Assembly (NCBI GenBank): GCA_963795195.1
Contig: CAWCGU010000006.1
Span: 1,240,001 to 1,304,000 of the forward strand
DNA length: 64,000 nucleotides
Reading direction: 5' to 3'
Source: CAWCGU01 sp963795195
Lineage (GTDB): Bacteria; Actinomycetota; Thermoleophilia; Solirubrobacterales; 70-9
The notes beneath the pieces were generated by a model that saw only the letters and a program-made list of their open reading frames with translations, had not been told where the DNA came from and did not search any database. The translations under genes and the position numbers were made by a program. Positions within the stretch are counted from its first letter, which is position 1. Every line of letters begins with the position of its first letter. Positions 60,311 through 64,000 of the stretch are shown here, in pieces.

Positions 60311-61924
60311 TCACTCGCATGCGGGGCGTCCCGGGACCGGGGTTGAGGCGGTGCCGGCGCAGCGACCGAGTGAGGCGGCGCGGGCGGCCAGGTTCCGCTG
60401 ATGCTCGGTCGGCGGAAGTATGAAAGAGTCGAGGTTGTCGAGCTGGTAAGGGTCGCTGGCCAGGTCGTAGTGCTCAACCTCAAGAGTGTCGAGACAGGCG
60501 TTGAAGTCGGGGTTGAAGACACGGAGGTGTTCGACGTAGAGCTCAGTCGGAGTGCGAACTCCGGTGAACTGGCAGCTGCCCCCCTCACCGCGGCGGCCGC
60601 TTCCTCGGGTGGGACTGTCGTACTCGACGAGAACTCCGCGGTCGGCCGGCCATCCTCCGCCCTCAAGCAACGGCAGCATCGAGCGCCCGTCGAGCGTGCG
60701 GCACCTGCCGTTGACCGGGCAGGGGATCGCACCGGCCATCTCGAGGATGGTCGGCGCGAGGTCGATGTTGGCGGTCAGGTTCTCCACGACGGGCGGTGGC
60801 GGCACTCCGCCCAGATAGCGCTTTGGCACCGAGATCGCGAGCGGCTGGCGGATCGCCTCCTCGTAGGGAAGTCCCTTGCCTCGACGAACTCGGTGCTCAC
60901 CCTGGAAGTAACCGTTGTCCCCCGTGAAGATGAAGATCGTGTTGCCGAGCTCGCCGGCCCGCTCGAAGGCGTCGTGAACTTCCTCGACCCCGCGATCCAT
61001 CGCCTGCAGCGCGGCGACGCGGCACTGGTAGGTGCGCTGCATCTCCGAGACCTCTGCCGCATCGAGCGGTTTCAGCCTGCGCACGAACGACGGCTTGTCG
61101 AGAACGTTGTCCTCGTTGAACGAAGGTGGCAGCGGCAGCAGCTCGGTCGAGAACAGGTCCTCTTCCCCGGGTCCCGGGATCGCGCTGCGGTGACAACTGG
61201 AACTCGGGGCCTTGGCGCTGTGAGGCGCCAGGTAGGAGAGCACCATGAACATCGGCCGCGCCGTCTGAGCGTACGCCTCGATGTGGTGCTTCGCCCGATC
61301 GGTCAGCTGGGTGGACAGGTAGGAGGCACGGGACCGGCCGAAGTGGCGGCGCTCGCCATCCAGCGAGAGGTCGTAGTTGTAGTAGCGGTGCGGAATCATC
61401 ATGCCCGCCCAGTGCGCCCAGCCCGGAGCCGGCTTGGCGGCCTCGGGAACCCGATCCTCGTAGCCGTGCAGGAACTTGCCGAAGTATGAGGTCCGGTAGC
61501 CGGCGCGGCGCAGCCAGACTGGCAGCACGTTGTGGGGCTCGACAAACGTCGCGTAGCCGGGATGGTTGGTGAGCACACCGTTGTTGTGCCCGTATTGGCC
61601 GGTCAGGAAGGCCGCCCGCGACGGGCAGCAAAGCGGCGTCGGGATGATGTAGTTGGGAAATAGCGTGCCGCGGGCGACGATGTCCTCGTAGGTGCGCGGC
61701 ATGTGGATCGGATCGAAGCTCGCCAGCGTCTGATCGTCGCTCATCACCACGACGATGTTGGGGCGGGGCAGGTCTGACTCGAAGGCGGGCGTCCGCGCCG
61801 GGCCGTCGGCTCCCGGGGCGCCCGCTACCGCTGCCAGGAGCGCGACCGCCGCAAGTGCGGCGGCGGCGGCCAGCCGCCGCCGACCCCTTCGCGCCGAGGT
61901 CGCCTCCGCGGGCGCTACTCGCAC
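60311..61924 (-). CDS. secreted sulfatase (type I, FGly)
   Basis: This 537-residue protein has a signal peptide (RLAAAAALAAVALLAAVAGA), RPNIVVVMSDDQTLASF, the signature LCCPSRAAFLTGQYGHNNGV (Cys99 of CxPSR), SYFGKFLHGYEDRVPEAAKP, and IFTGDNGYFQGEHRVRRGKG. The GTG start at 61924 overlaps the end of the upstream sulfatase gene by 10 bases, so the two are coupled. The next sulfatase follows after 130 bases. Divergence among the three suggests different sulfated substrates; all three share the secreted plan. Confidence 0.93.
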   Translation of the reverse strand: MRVAPAEATSARRGRRRLAAAAALAAVALLAAVAGAPGADGPARTPAFESDLPRPNIVVVMSDDQTLASFDPIHMPRTYEDIVARGTLFPNYIIPTPLCCPSRAAFLTGQYGHNNGVLTNHPGYATFVEPHNVLPVWLRRAGYRTSYFGKFLHGYEDRVPEAAKPAPGWAHWAGMMIPHRYYNYDLSLDGERRHFGRSRASYLSTQLTDRAKHHIEAYAQTARPMFMVLSYLAPHSAKAPSSSCHRSAIPGPGEEDLFSTELLPLPPSFNEDNVLDKPSFVRRLKPLDAAEVSEMQRTYQCRVAALQAMDRGVEEVHDAFERAGELGNTIFIFTGDNGYFQGEHRVRRGKGLPYEEAIRQPLAISVPKRYLGGVPPPPVVENLTANIDLAPTILEMAGAIPCPVNGRCRTLDGRSMLPLLEGGGWPADRGVLVEYDSPTRGSGRRGEGGSCQFTGVRTPTELYVEHLRVFNPDFNACLDTLEVEHYDLASDPYQLDNLDSFILPPTEHQRNLAARAASLGRCAGTASTPVPGRPACE

Positions 61925-63567
61925 GCGGCTCGGCCGGGAACCGGGGCGGCGTAGGTACCCGCGCAGTTGCGAAGTGCCATCAGGCGTGCGGCCAGTAACG
62001 CCTGGACCTCGGTCGGCCCGTTGCCCTCGATCCAGAGGTTCTGAAGCTGGAAGGGGTCGCTGGTGAGGTCGTAGTGCTCAACGAGCGGCGGCGATTGCTG
62101 GGCGCACTGCCCTGTGGCCGGGTCAATGGTGCTCGTCGTGACCGTGTAGAGCTGGCTGGAGGATCGAATCCCGGCGTACGTGCAGGGCCCGAAGTCCCGG
62201 CGGCGCGCCAGGCCCTCGATTTCGTTCTGCTGCTCGATCACGATCGCCCGGTCGGCGGGCCACTTCGGGCTGCCCTCCACAAGGCGCACGACCGAGCGGC
62301 CGTCGAGCGGCCGGCAATTGCCGAGCGAATCACAAGGCTTCGCGCCCGCCAGATCGAGCAGCGTCGGGGCCAGGTCGATGTTCGCGGTCGGCAGCGTCGA
62401 CACGGGCACGGGAACCGCGTCCAGATACTTGCGCGGGATCCGGATGGCCATCGGTACGTGAATGGCCTCCTCATAGGGAAGCCCCTTGCCCGAGCGCAAC
62501 CGGTGCTCGCCGCTGAAGTAGCCGTTGTCCGAGGTGAAGACGAACACGGTGTCATCCAGCTCTCCGGCCCTCTCGAAGGCGTTTACGAGTTGGTTCACGC
62601 CGCGGTCGACCGAGCGCAGCGAGGCCAGGCGGCAGCGGTAGCGACGCCGCAGCTCCCCGGCCTCGAGGGCGTCGATCAGGGTGCGCTGCTGCAGGTACGG
62701 CGGCTTGTCGGAGATGTCCTCCTCACTGAAGGACGGGGGCACCGGCAACAGCTCGCGCTGGAAACGGTCGTAGTCGCGGCGGGCGGGGATCGCTGAGCGG
62801 CTGCACTGGTTGGGCAGCGCCTTGGCGCTGTGCGGCGCGACGTGCGCGATGTTGAGGAACATCGGCTCCGGGGCGTCGATGTTCTTGCGCACGAAGCCGA
62901 GCGCGCGCCTGTTCAACACGTCGGTGGCGTAGTCGTGGGTCTTCGTGCCGTAGCGGAACGTCGTGCCGTCGACCGAGAGGTCGTAGCCGTAATAGCGGTC
63001 GAAATTCAGGAGCGCGACCCAGCGGTCCCAGCCGGGTGCTGGCGTCCCCGGGCTGGGTGCGACATCGGAGTAGCCATGCAGCCAGCGGCCGACGTGTGCG
63101 GTCAGGTAGCCGGCCGCCTGCATCCAAGCCGGCAGGATGTTCTCGGGGGCGACTAGGCCGCCGTATCCCGGCTTGTTCGCGAGCACTCCGTTGTTGTGGC
63201 CGTACTGACCACTCAAGTACCCGGCACGCGAGGGACAGCACACGGGGGTGGTGACGAAAAAGTTCTGAAAGACGGTCCCGCCGTTCGAGAACAGGTTGAA
63301 GGTCGCGGGCATGATCTTTTTCCGCAGCCAGACCCGGGCGCCGTTCTCGGTCATCATTTCCTGGTCGTCGGTCATGACGACGACGATGTTGGGCGGGTCG
63401 GGGTTGTCCCGTGCCTTGCCGCCCGGCTTCCCGGTCGCGCCCGGCACGACGGCTACGACGCCCGCGACGACGGCGAGGAGCACCCCTGCGCCACCCACCA
63501 GCCGGGCACGGCTGCGCCGCGGCCGCAAGCCGCTGCTGAGCCTCTTGGCTGTTGCCGCAGTCGCCAT
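61915..63567 (-). CDS. secreted sulfatase (type I, FGly)
   Basis: This ~550-residue protein from ATG 63567 has a membrane/signal segment (LVGGAGVLLAVVAGVVAVVP), PPNIVVVMTDDQEMM, an ~18-residue insert relative to its neighbours (TENGARVWLRKKIMPATFNL) and the signature VCCPSRAGYLSGQYGHNNGV (Cys110). THVGRWLHGYSD-like AHVGRWLHGYSDVAP and VFTSDNGYFSGEHRLRSGKG follow. It is the first gene of the sulfatase trio. The frame upstream of 63567 (to 63693) is Arg-rich and unlikely to be translated. Confidence 0.92.
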   Translation of the reverse strand: MATAATAKRLSSGLRPRRSRARLVGGAGVLLAVVAGVVAVVPGATGKPGGKARDNPDPPNIVVVMTDDQEMMTENGARVWLRKKIMPATFNLFSNGGTVFQNFFVTTPVCCPSRAGYLSGQYGHNNGVLANKPGYGGLVAPENILPAWMQAAGYLTAHVGRWLHGYSDVAPSPGTPAPGWDRWVALLNFDRYYGYDLSVDGTTFRYGTKTHDYATDVLNRRALGFVRKNIDAPEPMFLNIAHVAPHSAKALPNQCSRSAIPARRDYDRFQRELLPVPPSFSEEDISDKPPYLQQRTLIDALEAGELRRRYRCRLASLRSVDRGVNQLVNAFERAGELDDTVFVFTSDNGYFSGEHRLRSGKGLPYEEAIHVPMAIRIPRKYLDAVPVPVSTLPTANIDLAPTLLDLAGAKPCDSLGNCRPLDGRSVVRLVEGSPKWPADRAIVIEQQNEIEGLARRRDFGPCTYAGIRSSSQLYTVTTSTIDPATGQCAQQSPPLVEHYDLTSDPFQLQNLWIEGNGPTEVQALLAARLMALRNCAGTYAAPVPGRAACE

Positions 63568-63699
63568 GGTCCTTCTGGTCAGTCCCCTGCGCTCCGCCCG
63601 ACTGCCCGTTGCCCCGCGGGCAAGCCGGACCGGTTCCCTAAGGGTAGCCCGTCGCTTCGCGCGGCACGCCATCAGATGACTGGAGTCACTCATCCAGCG

Positions 63700-64000
63700 T
63701 CACCGCCTGCAAGTCCGCACGCTTTCGGCGAGCGTCAGCCGGCGGCCATCGACGAGATCGACGGTGACGACGACCTTGGCGCTGCGCCTGCGGCTCAGCT
63801 CGGCAAACGGGAGCTTGCGCGCGAACGGCGGGCGCACGCGCTTGAGCACCCGGCGCCCGACCCGGAACCTGACCGACTCGACCGCCTCCCCGTGCCGGGC
63901 CAGTACCGCCTTTACCGGCGCCGTGGCGCAGGTCAGCCTGCCGCCATCCCCGTCTTCGTAGCTGAGGTTGAATTCGACGCGTGGCCGAACGGAGCAGTCT
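63700..64000 (-). CDS. C-terminal part of an unrecognised protein
   Basis: The frame is open from the right edge to a TGA at 63700-63702, so only the last 100 residues are seen. It reads RVEFNLSYEDGDGGRLTCAT, then VESVRFRVGRRVLKRVRPPF and AKVVVTVDLVDGRRLTLAES, ending in TCRR. The alternation of short strands with RFRVGRR/Arg-Lys-rich loops and two Cys looks like the beta-rich tail of a secreted protein of this lineage. No function can be assigned. Confidence 0.6.
   Translation of the reverse strand, partial: DCSVRPRVEFNLSYEDGDGGRLTCATAPVKAVLARHGEAVESVRFRVGRRVLKRVRPPFARKLPFAELSRRRSAKVVVTVDLVDGRRLTLAESVRTCRR

Overview
The window is a GC-rich bacterial chromosome segment. It carries a HemQ-type chlorite dismutase, holin-X/DUF3618 envelope genes, acyl-CoA dehydrogenase/CoA-transferase operons, a likely FMN/F420 flavin-barrel protein, cytochromes P450 and secreted proteins with PASTA, NHL, TSP3 and RTX repeats. 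This gene mix points to an actinomycete of the Thermoleophilia/Solirubrobacterales type. That placement is inferred from gene content, not from a marker gene. No rRNA, tRNA or CRISPR array was found.

Layout. 1-3.1 kb: a partial LuxR regulator, a PIN/ribbon-helix-helix toxin-antitoxin pair, and a zone of decayed genes (TSP3/RTX protein, a nucleotidyltransferase remnant, a short coiled-coil protein). 3.1-8.3 kb: cobalamin-dependent methionine synthase under a SAM riboswitch, divergent from a P450. 8.3-12.6 kb: a glycosyltransferase-flippase fusion and a phosphatase-fold membrane protein. 12.6-21.2 kb: HemQ, an FprA-type reductase, a BolA/CGFS-glutaredoxin/A-type carrier group for Fe-S trafficking, an epimerase, DegV, a three-gene envelope cassette and a TetR-nitrilase pair. 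21.4-25.7 kb: membrane proteins, a lipoprotein and a MerR regulator.

25.8-34 kb is the metabolic core. Six minus-strand genes (enoyl-CoA hydratase, acyl-CoA carboxylase beta chain, SnoaL-like, flavin-barrel protein, BKACE, CoA-transferase III) are all joined by overlapping stop/start codons. They diverge from two acyl-CoA dehydrogenases across a strong palindromic operator. 34-37 kb: an NHL-PASTA secreted protein, an SCP2 protein and a SnoaL protein. 36.7-43.8 kb: an arsenic operon (ArsR, Cys-rich flavoprotein, two MFS exporters, ArsC, aquaporin) running into a second P450. 43.8-58.5 kb: an acyl-CoA dehydrogenase, secreted proteins, a two-component system with a secreted partner, two SDRs, a metallo-hydrolase, PlsC, glycerol kinase, GT2, a biotinyl/lipoyl carrier and an enoyl-CoA hydratase. 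58.6-63.6 kb: three tandem secreted sulfatases. A partial gene runs off the right edge.

Two cross-cutting observations. First, many conserved genes (metH, hemQ, fprA, the carboxylase, one MFS, MerR, nitrilase and others) are interrupted by one-base indels, often in short G/C runs, while neighbours are intact. These look like consensus errors and are annotated as single genes. Second, intergenic gaps carry a family of hairpins, three of which have 10-13 bp stems and exactly 26-nt loops. Others have CCCC/GGGG palindromic cores, including two GGGGTC-type palindromes. They look like an undescribed REP-like element family.
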